Of a stretch of 64,000 nucleotides of DNA, positions 18,298 to 26,506 are shown piece after piece. Under the pieces are notes generated by a model that was not told the DNA's origin, searched no databases, and saw nothing but the letters and a program-made list of their open reading frames with translations. The stretch's first letter is position 1. Each line of letters starts with the position of its first letter. This DNA is from Ruegeria atlantica. Lineage in GTDB: Bacteria; Pseudomonadota; Alphaproteobacteria; Rhodobacterales; Rhodobacteraceae. The position numbers and the translations under genes were made by a program. The DNA is taken from the NCBI RefSeq assembly GCF_013032505.1, contig NZ_WQCG01000008.1:1-64000 (forward strand), given 5' to 3'.

Positions 18298-18621
18298 ATG
18301 AATCTGCCCCCTACAGTTACAGAACGCGCCTTTGAACGTCTCGCCGAAATTGGCGCGGCGGATCAGGGTCAGGCCCTGCGCGTTGCAGTGGAAGGCGGCG
18401 GATGTTCCGGTTTTCAATACGAAATTGCGCTGGACGAACCCAAAGAGGACGACCTTGTGCTGGAAGGCAGAGGTCAAAAAGTGATCGTCGACTCGATCTC
18501 GCTGCCGTTTTTGGAAAACGCGGTGATCGATTTCACCCAGGAACTGATCGGTGCGCGGTTTGTGATCGAAAACCCGAACGCAACCTCATCCTGCGGCTGC
18601 GGCACTTCATTTTCAATGTGA
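18298..18621 (+). CDS. erpA: A-type iron-sulfur carrier protein (ErpA/IscA family)
   Basis: A 107-residue HesB/IscA-type protein with the three cluster cysteines in place: Cys36 in GGGCSGFQY, and Cys99 and Cys101 in SSCGCGTSF. A-type carriers pass assembled Fe-S clusters to apo-targets; in alphaproteobacteria a standalone ErpA-like copy serves essential enzymes such as IspG, whose gene is also in this window. ATG 18298 follows GGAG. It is divergent from the dGTPase gene and precedes xthA by 60 bp. ErpA versus IscA cannot be settled by eye. Confidence 0.88.
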   Translation: MNLPPTVTERAFERLAEIGAADQGQALRVAVEGGGCSGFQYEIALDEPKEDDLVLEGRGQKVIVDSISLPFLENAVIDFTQELIGARFVIENPNATSSCGCGTSFSM

Positions 18622-18681
18622 CCTTGCCCTGCCCGCGCGGTTGAGGGATAGATCAACCGGCAGCCAGCCGGAGGATCGCGC

Positions 18682-19461
18682 ATGAAAATCGCCACGTTCA
18701 ACATCAACGGCATCAAAGCGCGGGCCGAGGCCCTGCCGCGTTGGCTGGATGACGCACAGCCGGACGTCGTTTTGCTGCAAGAGATCAAGTCGATCGACGA
18801 GAATTTTCCCCGCGAGCTGTTTGAGGAGCGCGGCTATAACGTCGAGACGCACGGACAAAAAAGTTTTAACGGCGTAGCAATATTGTCCAAGCTGCCGCTT
18901 GAAGATGTGTCCCGCGGCCTGCCTGGCGATGAGGAAGATGAACAGGCACGCTGGATCGAAGCGACGGTCGTGGGCAATAAGGCGCTGCGCATCTGCGGAT
19001 TGTACTTGCCGAATGGCAATCCGGTGCCGGGCCCAAAATACGAATACAAGCTGTCCTGGATGGAGCGGCTGTATGATCGAGCGCAAGAATTATTGGCGAG
19101 AGAAGAACCCGCGCTGATGGCCGGGGACTATAACATCATCCCACAGGCCGAAGACGCCAAACGTCCGGATGCGTGGCGCGAGGACGCTCTCTTTCGGCCA
19201 GAAAGCCGTGCGGCGTTTCGCAAGATCCTGAACCTTGGTTTTACCGAAGCGTTCCGCGCCGTGACCCAAGGTCCGGACCATTATTCGTTCTGGGATTATC
19301 AAGCCGGCGCATGGAACCGTAATGACGGGATTCGTATCGACCATTTCCTGCTTACGCCCCAGGCCGCCGATCTGTTGCGCGATTGCCGGATTGATGCCGA
19401 GATTCGTGGTCATGAAAAGCCCTCGGACCATGTTCCGGTCTGGGTCGACTTGGACCTGTGA
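18682..19461 (+). CDS. xthA: Exodeoxyribonuclease III
   Basis: A 259-residue AP endonuclease of the exonuclease III family. MKIATFNINGIKAR carries the catalytic Asn, VVLLQEIKS the metal-binding Glu, AGDYNIIP the Asp/Asn pair, NDGIRIDHFLL and the final KPSDHVPVW the Asp-His. It cuts abasic sites and degrades 3' ends in base-excision repair. GGAGGA stands before ATG 18682. The gene ends 4 bp before the stop of the convergent monooxygenase. Confidence 0.95.
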   Translation: MKIATFNINGIKARAEALPRWLDDAQPDVVLLQEIKSIDENFPRELFEERGYNVETHGQKSFNGVAILSKLPLEDVSRGLPGDEEDEQARWIEATVVGNKALRICGLYLPNGNPVPGPKYEYKLSWMERLYDRAQELLAREEPALMAGDYNIIPQAEDAKRPDAWREDALFRPESRAAFRKILNLGFTEAFRAVTQGPDHYSFWDYQAGAWNRNDGIRIDHFLLTPQAADLLRDCRIDAEIRGHEKPSDHVPVWVDLDL

Positions 19462-19465
19462 AACC

Positions 19466-20617
19466 TCAGGCCGTCGCGTCGTAGCTGTAAATCCAGTCGT
19501 ATTTCCGGGACAAGCGTGGCCCGACCGCCATCAGAGCGGCCTGTGCGGCCAAGCGCATCGGGCCGCGCAGATGAAAATTCCTGGCGTTGGACCCAGCCGC
19601 GGCAACAACGCGTTGCGCCCTTCTAAGTCTGCTGGTTTCGTAAGAGGCGAACGCCTGTTCGATCCCGGACTGGTCATCAAAGGATCGCGCCAACACCCAG
19701 GCATCCTCAAGCGCAAGACAGGCGCCTTGTGCCATAAACGGAAGTGTCGGGTGTGCCGCATCCCCTAACAGCGCGATGCGCCCATTCTGCCAGTGCCCTG
19801 CGACCGGTCGCAGGAACAACGCCCAAATATGAGGTTCCCGAACCTGTCCGAGGATGTCTCCCACAACTCCGCCAAAATCGGCAAATCGCGCCCGTAAATC
19901 TTCAGGGTCTCCGCGCCGACGCCAGCCTTCTTCTTCCCAGTCTGACCGTTCTTCAATCGCTACGATATTCATCATTGTATGATCGCGAAGCGGGTAAGTA
20001 ACGACATGCCGCCCCGGCCCCATGGTCAGAACCGCGCATGGTTTTTGATCACGACGCTGCCAAGGGATCGTAGCCCGCCAGGCCACTTGATGCGTGAACT
20101 TCGCCGTTTCAGGGCCATTCAGATCGGCACGAATTTCGCTTCGTCCACCATCTGCAGCAATCGCACAATCGACGCGTAGATTTGTACCGTCTTCCAGGAC
20201 AACCTCGGCTTCGGACGAATGCTTGCGCACCTGCGCGACCCGTGCGCCCAGTCGAAACTCGACACCTTCCCGATGCGCCGCTTTGTGCAACAACCCCAAC
20301 AGGTCGGCACGATGATAGTAGTATGTGGATCCAGCGGCCGGGGCCGGTATCTCACTGACAGATCGCCCGCTGCGGTAATCCCGCAGCACCGTTCCGTAAG
20401 ACCGCAAACCCGCCTCTGGCGTTTCGTTCACAACATTCAGAGCACGCAGCACGACCATTCCGTTTTCGCTGATCTGCAAGCCGGCGCCAACTTCGGTCAG
20501 TTCGGCTGCCTGCTCAAAAACCACAACCTGAGCCCCGCGCAACCGTAACGCCAAAGCGGCCGCGATCCCGCCAATACCACCGCCGACCACGCCAATTTTC
20601 AGACCGTTGATTTTCAT
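19466..20617 (-). CDS. FAD-dependent monooxygenase (salicylate-hydroxylase-like)
   Basis: A 383-residue class A flavoprotein monooxygenase. GVVGGGIGGIAAALAL (from residue 9) binds the ADP part of FAD, IAADGGRSEIR is the DG motif for FAD and NAD(P)H, and LLGDAAHPTLPFMAQGACLALED is the GD motif. The last is closest to salicylate and 3-/6-hydroxybenzoate hydroxylases rather than UbiH-type. It would hydroxylate an aromatic compound using NAD(P)H and oxygen. No aromatic-ring-cleavage gene is nearby, so the substrate is open. It lies downstream of dksA, separated by a strong terminator. Confidence 0.85.
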   Translation of the reverse strand: MKINGLKIGVVGGGIGGIAAALALRLRGAQVVVFEQAAELTEVGAGLQISENGMVVLRALNVVNETPEAGLRSYGTVLRDYRSGRSVSEIPAPAAGSTYYYHRADLLGLLHKAAHREGVEFRLGARVAQVRKHSSEAEVVLEDGTNLRVDCAIAADGGRSEIRADLNGPETAKFTHQVAWRATIPWQRRDQKPCAVLTMGPGRHVVTYPLRDHTMMNIVAIEERSDWEEEGWRRRGDPEDLRARFADFGGVVGDILGQVREPHIWALFLRPVAGHWQNGRIALLGDAAHPTLPFMAQGACLALEDAWVLARSFDDQSGIEQAFASYETSRLRRAQRVVAAAGSNARNFHLRGPMRLAAQAALMAVGPRLSRKYDWIYSYDATA

Positions 20618-20633
20618 GACACCGGCTTAACGC

Positions 20634-20664
20634 AAAAACGCCGGAGCGAAAGACCCCGGCGTTT
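20634..20664 (-). terminator. Rho-independent terminator after dksA
   Basis: AAACGCCGG (20636-20644) and CCGGCGTTT (20656-20664) form a perfect 9-bp stem with an 11-base loop. On the minus strand it is followed by a run of five T, directly 24 bp after the dksA stop. It would insulate the monooxygenase gene from dksA transcription. Confidence 0.85.
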
Positions 20665-20687
20665 AAGAATTCTGGATTTTTCAGCGA

Positions 20688-21110
20688 TCAATCGTCGCGG
20701 TGAACTTTCTCACGACGTTCGTGGCGCTCTTGCGCTTCCAGCGTCATGGTCGCGATCGGGCGCGCATCCAGACGTTTCAGCGAAATCGGGTCGCCCGTCA
20801 TCTCGCAATACCCGTACTCGCCCTCGTCAATCCGGCGCAGGGCCGAGTCGATCTTGGCCACCAGCTTGCGCTGGCGATCACGAGTCCGCAGTTCCAACGC
20901 ACGATCAGTTTCTTCGCTTGCGCGGTCTGCGACGTCCGGAATGTTGCGGGTGTTGTCCTGCAGCCCTTCGATCGTGTCGCGGCTGCCTGCCAAAAGTTCG
21001 GTCTTCCAATCCAGCAGCTTACGACGAAAATACTCTAACTGCTTGTCGTTCATAAATGGCTCGTCTTCGGCTGGACGATAATCCTCCGGCAGAAATACTT
21101 CCTGCTTCAT
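20688..21110 (-). CDS. dksA: RNA polymerase-binding regulator DksA
   Basis: A 140-residue DksA. The long coiled coil ends in a tip with PDVADRASEE, keeping the acidic pair and alanine (Asp59, Asp62, Ala64) needed at the polymerase active site. The zinc-finger region is degenerate: only Cys102 remains, with Thr105, Thr123 and Ala126 where the other three cysteines normally are. A one-cysteine DksA is known from Rhodobacter sphaeroides, where it is functional. DksA works with ppGpp to reset rRNA and amino-acid promoters. ATG 21110 follows GGGAGC; the in-frame upstream extension to 21215 does not resemble DksA. Confidence 0.93.
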   Translation of the reverse strand: MKQEVFLPEDYRPAEDEPFMNDKQLEYFRRKLLDWKTELLAGSRDTIEGLQDNTRNIPDVADRASEETDRALELRTRDRQRKLVAKIDSALRRIDEGEYGYCEMTGDPISLKRLDARPIATMTLEAQERHERREKVHRDD

Positions 21111-21482
21111 TTTTGCTCCCTCGGTGTGGCCTGCAACGCCGGTCACCTTTGCTTCACCTGACATGCGGCAATCCCCTTCTGCGGAGCGTTTATCCGACGG
21201 CGGGAAGAATGTCACTATGGAAACGTAGTCCCGGTTGCGTACTGCCTCAGCTCATCTAAATATGAGACTTACAACAACAAATCCTTGTTTTTCTGTGAAA
21301 ATTGGCAGGCTTTTTTGAGGCACCCCCCAAATTGCCCCGTCCTGTGTTAGCGGCCGAATCAACTAAAGGCATTGGAGTTGCACGTCAAATTCGCGCTGCA
21401 CGACGCAGCGACCTGTCTTGTCAAATTTTTCGCCCCGCTATAACCCCAAGGACACATGCCGCGCGATTTAGATGAGGGGCCC
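21111..21482. other. Intergenic region between dksA and moxR
   Basis: 372 bp without a credible gene. An A+T-rich segment around 21255-21315 probably contains the dksA promoter on the minus strand, though I could not fix the boxes. The right part holds a candidate moxR promoter (listed separately). Confidence 0.5.
21418..21444 (+). promoter_or_regulatory. Candidate promoter of the moxR cassette
   Basis: TTGTCA (21418-21423) and TATAAC (21439-21444) each differ from consensus by one base. The spacer is 15 bp, shorter than ideal. It lies 38 bp upstream of ATG 21483. Confidence 0.4.
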
Positions 21483-22328
21483 ATGACCGCACGTTTCCAA
21501 GGCACAGCCGAGTATGTTGCCACCGATGACCTGACCATTGCGGTGAACGCCGCTGTTACACTGGAACGTCCTCTGCTGGTCAAGGGTGAGCCCGGAACCG
21601 GCAAGACCGAGTTGGCTAAACAGGTAGCCGGCGCGTTGGGGTTGAAAATGATCGAGTGGAACGTGAAATCCACCACCCGCGCGCAGCAGGGCTTGTATGA
21701 GTATGACGCGGTCAGCCGCCTGCGCGACAGCCAATTGGGCGACGAACGGGTCCATGACGTGTCGAACTATATTCGCAAGGGTAAACTGTGGCAGGCTTTT
21801 GAGGCTGATGAGAAGGTCGTGCTGCTGATCGACGAGATCGATAAGGCAGATATCGAGTTTCCCAACGATCTGCTGCAGGAACTCGATAAGATGGAATTCC
21901 ACGTCTACGAGACCGGGGATACCATCAAAGCCAAGAACCGCCCCATCGTGATCATCACCTCGAATAACGAAAAGGAACTGCCCGACGCGTTCCTGCGGCG
22001 CTGTTTTTTCCACTATATCCGCTTCCCGGATGACGCCACCATGCGCCGTATCGTCGAGGTGCACCACCCCGGTATCAAGGATGCGCTGCTGACCACGGCC
22101 CTGACCCAGTTCTACGAAATCCGCGACACGCAGGGGCTGAAAAAGAAACCATCGACCTCGGAAGTGCTGGACTGGCTTAAGCTGTTGCTGGCCGAAGACC
22201 TGACCGCCGAGGACCTCAAACGCGATGGGGCCAACGCACTGCCCAAGCTGCATGGGGCATTGCTGAAGAACGAACAGGACGTGCACCTGTTTGAACGTCT
22301 CGCCTTCATGGCACGCAGCAAACGCTGA
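21483..22328 (+). CDS. MoxR-family AAA+ ATPase
   Basis: A 281-residue AAA+ protein. Walker A is GEPGTGKT (residues 35-42), Walker B VVLLIDEIDKAD, sensor 1 VIITSNNEKELPDAFLRRC with the arginine finger. MoxR ATPases work as chaperones with a VWA-domain partner, often in envelope or metal-centre maturation (CoxD/CoxE-type pairs). The VWA protein at 24436 is the obvious partner. GAGGGG precedes ATG 21483; an ATG at 21456 would add nine residues. It heads a five-gene same-strand cassette. Confidence 0.92.
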   Translation: MTARFQGTAEYVATDDLTIAVNAAVTLERPLLVKGEPGTGKTELAKQVAGALGLKMIEWNVKSTTRAQQGLYEYDAVSRLRDSQLGDERVHDVSNYIRKGKLWQAFEADEKVVLLIDEIDKADIEFPNDLLQELDKMEFHVYETGDTIKAKNRPIVIITSNNEKELPDAFLRRCFFHYIRFPDDATMRRIVEVHHPGIKDALLTTALTQFYEIRDTQGLKKKPSTSEVLDWLKLLLAEDLTAEDLKRDGANALPKLHGALLKNEQDVHLFERLAFMARSKR

Positions 22329-22391
22329 GAATAGTGAACACTTGGTGATCCCCGCTTGCCTTGCGGGGGGCCGGGTGTCAGCATTGGCCAA

Positions 22392-22430
22392 AAGGCCGTC
22401 CGGCGTCGTCGGGCAGTCCGGCCTGACGAC
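22392..22430 (+). promoter_or_regulatory. Alternative hairpins upstream of the GNAT gene
   Basis: GTCGTCGGGC (22405-22414) pairs with GCCTGACGAC (22421-22430) through ten pairs including one G-U, ending just before the GGAG ribosome-binding site. AGGCCG (22392-22397) can instead pair with CGGCCT (22419-22424), which would break the first stem. A smaller CCCCGC/GCGGGG hairpin sits at 22350-22368. There is no T-run, so control of translation or mRNA stability is more likely than termination. Confidence 0.4.
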
Positions 22431-22444
22431 ATAGGAGCCAATGC

Positions 22445-22894
22445 TTGTCTGACACCCTCAATATCCGGGCGCTGCAGCCCGAAGATCGCGCCGAATGGGC
22501 CGAGATGTGGCGCGACTATCTGGCGTTTTATGAAACGACCGTGCCGGATCAAACATATGACAGCACCTTCGCTCGGTTGCTGGGCAATGATCCCAACGAC
22601 TTTTCCTGCTTCGTTGCCGAAGCGAATGGTAAGCTTGTTGGTCTGACCCACTACCTGTTTCACCGACACGCGTGGAAAGAAGAAAGCGTCTGTTATCTGC
22701 AAGATCTGTTTGCCCGCTCCGAGGCACGTGGAACCGGTGTTGGCCGCGCATTAATTGAGGCTGTATACGAAGAAGCCGATCGTCAAGGCGCACCGTCCGT
22801 CTATTGGCTGACGCAAGAGTTCAACCATACGGCACGTAAACTCTATGATCGTATCGGCAAGCAAACGCCATTTATCCGGTATCAGCGCGGATGA
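22445..22894 (+). CDS. GNAT-family N-acetyltransferase
   Basis: A 149-residue GNAT protein. The start is TTG 22445 (MSDTLNIRALQPED), preceded by GGAG; the ATG four bases earlier is in another frame and stops after three codons. LFARSEARGTGVGRALIEAVYEEA is the acetyl-CoA-binding loop and the end (LTQEFNHTARKLYDRIG) is typical. Substrate unknown; small amines or protein N-termini are both possible. Its stop overlaps the start of the lipoprotein gene (ATGA). Confidence 0.88.
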   Translation: MSDTLNIRALQPEDRAEWAEMWRDYLAFYETTVPDQTYDSTFARLLGNDPNDFSCFVAEANGKLVGLTHYLFHRHAWKEESVCYLQDLFARSEARGTGVGRALIEAVYEEADRQGAPSVYWLTQEFNHTARKLYDRIGKQTPFIRYQRG

Positions 22895-24258
22895 TCAGGG
22901 GCGCGGCGATCCTGTTTGGCTTGGCCCTGGCTGGCTGCACTGCGGTCACCCCCTCCGAACCCCAGACCCGTGTCAAGGTGATCGAGGCAAACCTGCCGCC
23001 CACCAAAGCATTCACGTCAACGCGCCCACAGCCTCCTGCCCGATCGAACGCTAATATTGCGGATGATTTCCTTTCGTTGCACTTTGCGCTCGAAGGCGGC
23101 GCCACATTACCCGTCTTCACTCGGTTCGAGACCCCTGTCACTGTTCGGCTGACCGGTTCGCCCACACCGTCAATGCAACGCGATCTGACCCGATTGTTAA
23201 CGCGTCTGCAACGCGAGGCCGGGATCGACATTCGACAGATCACGGAAGGCCAGGCCAATATCACCATCGAGGCCGTCAGCCAGGAACAGATCCAGCGCAT
23301 CCTGCCCCAAGCCGCTTGTTTCGTGGTTCCCAACGCGTCCAGCTTTGAAGAATACCGCAAGGACCGGCGCAAAAGGAAAAGCAGTTGGACTGCGCTGCGC
23401 AGTCGCGAACGGTTGGGCATTTTCATTCCTTATGACGTCAGCCCGCAAGAGAAACGCGATTGCCTGCATGAAGAATTGGCACAGGCTCTGGGGCCGCTGA
23501 ATGACCTGTACCATCTGCCGGATTCGGTGTTCAACGACGACAACATCCATACCATTCTGACCGGTTTTGACATGCTGATCCTGCGCACGGCTTATTCGCC
23601 CGAATTGCGCAGCGGAATGACACGCGAACAGGTTCAGGCCGTTTTGCCCGGCATTCTCAGCCGACTGAACCCACGCGGCGATACACTGCCTTCGCAATCC
23701 GTTTCGGACACCCCGCGTGAATGGATCAACGCTGTTCAAAAATCCCTTGGATCCCGGCCAAGCACTCGCAACCGAGTGAGAGCTGCGGAAAGAGCTGTCC
23801 AGATCGGACGTGAACAGGGTTGGACCGACCACCGGCGGGCATATCCGCACTATATCCTCGGCCGCATGGCACAATTCGACGATGCCCGCGAAGCGATCAA
23901 ACAATACGACATTGCCATGCAGTATCTGCGTGCGACGCCGGGAACCGAAATCCACCAGGCCTATGTGACTACGCAAACTGCTGCATTTGCACTTGCGCAG
24001 GGCAGAGGACCGAAAATCCTGCCTGAATTAGACAAGGCAATAGCTGTTATGTCGCGGGCTGAAAACGCCGCTCAATTGGCCACTCTGCTTTTGTTGAAAT
24101 CAGAAGCGCTCAATCAGGCCGGACGACCAAATCAGGCACGTACCGTCAGACTGGACAGTCTTGCATGGGCGCGATACGGCTTTGGCTCAGATGTCGTGGT
24201 CCGGTCGCTGATGCAGGAAGTTGCGGAAGGCCCGCCCACCAACAACAGAGGCGGATAA
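22891..24258 (+). CDS. DUF2927 lipoprotein, putative metallopeptidase fold
   Basis: A 455-residue lipoprotein: hydrophobic start with lipobox LAGC (Cys16). The middle region contains FIPYDVSPQEKRDCLHEELAQALGPLNDLYHLPDSVFNDDN, which fits the DUF2927 family. HEELAQALG looks like a HExxxxxxG zinc site of a gluzincin-like peptidase, but activity is unproven. The C-terminal 170 residues are helical and repetitive, TPR-like (AHYILGRMAQFDDAREAIKQYDIAMQYL and LLLKSEALNQAGRPNQARTV). It is translationally coupled to the GNAT gene (4-bp overlap) and sits in the MoxR/VWA cassette, suggesting the pair acts on an envelope target. Confidence 0.8.
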   Translation: MIRGAAILFGLALAGCTAVTPSEPQTRVKVIEANLPPTKAFTSTRPQPPARSNANIADDFLSLHFALEGGATLPVFTRFETPVTVRLTGSPTPSMQRDLTRLLTRLQREAGIDIRQITEGQANITIEAVSQEQIQRILPQAACFVVPNASSFEEYRKDRRKRKSSWTALRSRERLGIFIPYDVSPQEKRDCLHEELAQALGPLNDLYHLPDSVFNDDNIHTILTGFDMLILRTAYSPELRSGMTREQVQAVLPGILSRLNPRGDTLPSQSVSDTPREWINAVQKSLGSRPSTRNRVRAAERAVQIGREQGWTDHRRAYPHYILGRMAQFDDAREAIKQYDIAMQYLRATPGTEIHQAYVTTQTAAFALAQGRGPKILPELDKAIAVMSRAENAAQLATLLLLKSEALNQAGRPNQARTVRLDSLAWARYGFGSDVVVRSLMQEVAEGPPTNNRGG

Positions 24259-24261
24259 CGC

Positions 24262-24432
24262 ATGGTCGTAGTTTTGGGAATGGCGCTACTGGGGGCGATC
24301 CTTGGCGCGCTGACCGCACGCAAACGCAATGGCAGCGGTGCGGATATGGCCCAATATGCCGCTGGCTATGGCATCGCTTTTGCCATTGTCGGGCTGGTGC
24401 TATCTCTGATTTTGATCCGTTTGGTGGGATAA
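24262..24432 (+). CDS. Small membrane protein, 56 residues
   Basis: ATG 24262 to TAA 24432 fits exactly between the lipoprotein gene (3 bp before) and the VWA gene (3 bp after). The product has two hydrophobic segments, VVVLGMALLGAILGAL and GIAFAIVGLVLSLILIRLV, joined by a short basic loop with RKRNGSG. No family is recognised. The spacing and same strand make it a real member of the cassette; it could be a membrane anchor or adaptor. Confidence 0.8.
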   Translation: MVVVLGMALLGAILGALTARKRNGSGADMAQYAAGYGIAFAIVGLVLSLILIRLVG

Positions 24433-24435
24433 AGT

Positions 24436-25620
24436 ATGTTTCTCCCCTTTTTCGAAAACCTCCGCAAAGCAGGCATTCCCGTATCACTGCGCGAATACCT
24501 GACCTTTCTGGAAGGTATGAAAAAGGGGTTGGCGACCTATGATGTCGAAGCGTTCTATTACCTCGCCCGCGTGTCGATGGTGAAGGACGAACGCAACATC
24601 GACAAGTTCGATCAGGCCTTCGCCACCAGTTTCCAGGGTCTTGAAGAGATCAGCTTTGAGCAGGTGCTTGAAGCCGTGGATATCCCCGCAGAATGGCTGG
24701 CCAAGATGGCCGAGAAACACCTGTCAGACGAAGAAAAGGCCGAGATCGAGGCCCTGGGCGGCTTTGACAAGCTGATGGAGACGCTGCGCGAACGTCTCAA
24801 GGATCAGCAGGGTCGCCATCAGGGCGGTAACAAATGGATCGGCACCGCCGGAACCTCGCCATTCGGGGCCTATGGATATAACCCCGAGGGCGTGCGCATC
24901 GGCCAGAAAGAAAGCCGCCATCAGCGCGCCGTCAAGGTGTGGGACAAGCGCGAATTCAAGAACCTGGACGATACTGTTGAACTCGGCACCCGTAACATCA
25001 AAGTCGCGCTAAAGCGCCTGCGCCGCTGGGCCCGCGAAGGTGCGGCCGAGGAACTGGATCTGGACGGCACCATCCGCGCCACGGCTGAACATGGCTATCT
25101 TGACGTCAAGACTCGACCCGAACGCCACAACGCGGTCAAGGTGCTGTTGTTTCTGGATGTCGGCGGCTCGATGGACCCGCATATCAAGGTCGTAGAAGAG
25201 TTGTTTTCCGCTGCAAGAACCGAGTTCAAGCATTTGGAATATTACTACTTTCACAACTGCCTCTATGAGGGTGTTTGGCGCGACAATCACCGCCGCTGGG
25301 ATCAACAGACCCCGACACACGAGGTGCTGCGGACCTATGGTCCTGACTACAAGTGTATCTTCGTCGGCGACGCCTCGATGAGCCCATATGAAATCGCCTA
25401 TCCCGGCGGTGCAAACGAGCACTGGAACAAGGAAGCCGGTCAGGTCTGGCTGCAGCGTGCCCGAGATCAGTGGACATCAAATCTGTGGATCAACCCTGTG
25501 CCCGAAAAATACTGGGAATACACACATTCCATCGGCATGATCCGCGAGGTTTTCGAGGACCGCATGGTGCCGATGACGCTAGCCGGGTTGGAACAGGGGA
25601 TGCGCGAGCTGACCCGCTGA
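24436..25620 (+). CDS. VWA-domain protein, CoxE-like
   Basis: A 394-residue cytoplasmic protein. The N-terminal half is helical. The VWA part carries the metal-ion-dependent adhesion motif as Asp241-Val-Gly-Gly-Ser245 (DVGGSMD), a variant of DxSxS, and later YKCIFVGDASMSPYEI. It belongs to the VWA_CoxE type that pairs with MoxR ATPases. The pair is expected to remodel or mature a substrate. It is the last gene of the cassette and ends 3 bp before the convergent haemolysin III gene stop. Confidence 0.88.
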   Translation: MFLPFFENLRKAGIPVSLREYLTFLEGMKKGLATYDVEAFYYLARVSMVKDERNIDKFDQAFATSFQGLEEISFEQVLEAVDIPAEWLAKMAEKHLSDEEKAEIEALGGFDKLMETLRERLKDQQGRHQGGNKWIGTAGTSPFGAYGYNPEGVRIGQKESRHQRAVKVWDKREFKNLDDTVELGTRNIKVALKRLRRWAREGAAEELDLDGTIRATAEHGYLDVKTRPERHNAVKVLLFLDVGGSMDPHIKVVEELFSAARTEFKHLEYYYFHNCLYEGVWRDNHRRWDQQTPTHEVLRTYGPDYKCIFVGDASMSPYEIAYPGGANEHWNKEAGQVWLQRARDQWTSNLWINPVPEKYWEYTHSIGMIREVFEDRMVPMTLAGLEQGMRELTR

Positions 25621-25623
25621 ACG

Positions 25624-26292
25624 TCAGATCTGCAGAACCGGCGCCCAAGCAATGCGGAGCGAAACCGCAAGGAAAAACAGCACGCTACCGGTCAGGACGA
25701 AAGCATGCCAGATCGTGTTATGGAACGGCAGCCAGTCTGACAGATAGAAGGCAATTCCTGCCGTATAGACAAGTCCGCCCGCGATCATCAGAACCACGAC
25801 GGGCTGTGACAGATCAGTCAGTAACGATTGCCCCGCCCAAACTGCGGCCCATCCCATTCCTACGTATAACGCCAGCCCAAACCAGCGGAACCGATGCGGG
25901 TCGATCATCTTGAGGATCGAACCCAAAGTTGCGGAGGACCAAAGCCCGATCAAAAGGCCGGGCATCTGGACCCCGGACAACATGATGAATGGCGTGTAAG
26001 TACCTGCTATCTTGACGTAAATTCCAGAATGATCCAGCCGTTGCAACAGGTCGCCCCACCTGTCGGACTCTACCATGTTGTACAGTGCTGAAAACGATAG
26101 CATCAAAAGCAGTGTGAACCCGTAAATCGAGGCTCCCAGAACCGCGACGGGCTCCGTCCGGTATTGGGCTGTCAGCGCAATGAGAAAGGGAACTGCAACG
26201 ATAGCTGCCGCAATTCCGATGATATGCACCACGCCATCACTATAACGCTCTGCTTGGCTATAGGCCGGGCGGATATCGGCAAAAGACCTCAT
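25624..26292 (-). CDS. trhA: Haemolysin III family membrane protein (TrhA/PAQR)
   Basis: A 222-residue protein with about seven membrane helices. The family motifs are present: YSDGVVHIIGI near the N-terminus, SALYNMVES, RLDHSGIYVKIAGTYTP, and WLPFHNTIWHAFVLTGSVLFF, with the metal-binding His and Asp residues of the PAQR fold. Bacterial members influence membrane-energy and lipid homeostasis; the name haemolysin comes from Bacillus cereus and does not imply toxicity here. It is convergent with the VWA gene and divergent from the M48 peptidase. Confidence 0.9.
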   Translation of the reverse strand: MRSFADIRPAYSQAERYSDGVVHIIGIAAAIVAVPFLIALTAQYRTEPVAVLGASIYGFTLLLMLSFSALYNMVESDRWGDLLQRLDHSGIYVKIAGTYTPFIMLSGVQMPGLLIGLWSSATLGSILKMIDPHRFRWFGLALYVGMGWAAVWAGQSLLTDLSQPVVVLMIAGGLVYTAGIAFYLSDWLPFHNTIWHAFVLTGSVLFFLAVSLRIAWAPVLQI

Positions 26293-26506
26293 ATTGCAAA
26301 GCTATTGCGCAGCCCTGGGCCCGGCAAGGCCGCGGGCCGGAGTGTTTCATACTGTGACGACATATTGATCGCTTCGGCTCTCACTCAAAAGACGGTCCGT
26401 CAGCCGCAAATGCGTGGCGTTGCCTTCGATTTAGACCTTTCTTTTTCGCGGGACAATTGCGCGTGAAGCGGTTGCCTATCCCCCTGCCCGGAACCATATT
26501 TGAAGC

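Noticed and set aside
25624..26292. Haemolysin as a virulence toxin
   Set aside because: The PAQR-type fold is a membrane homeostasis protein; the name is historical.
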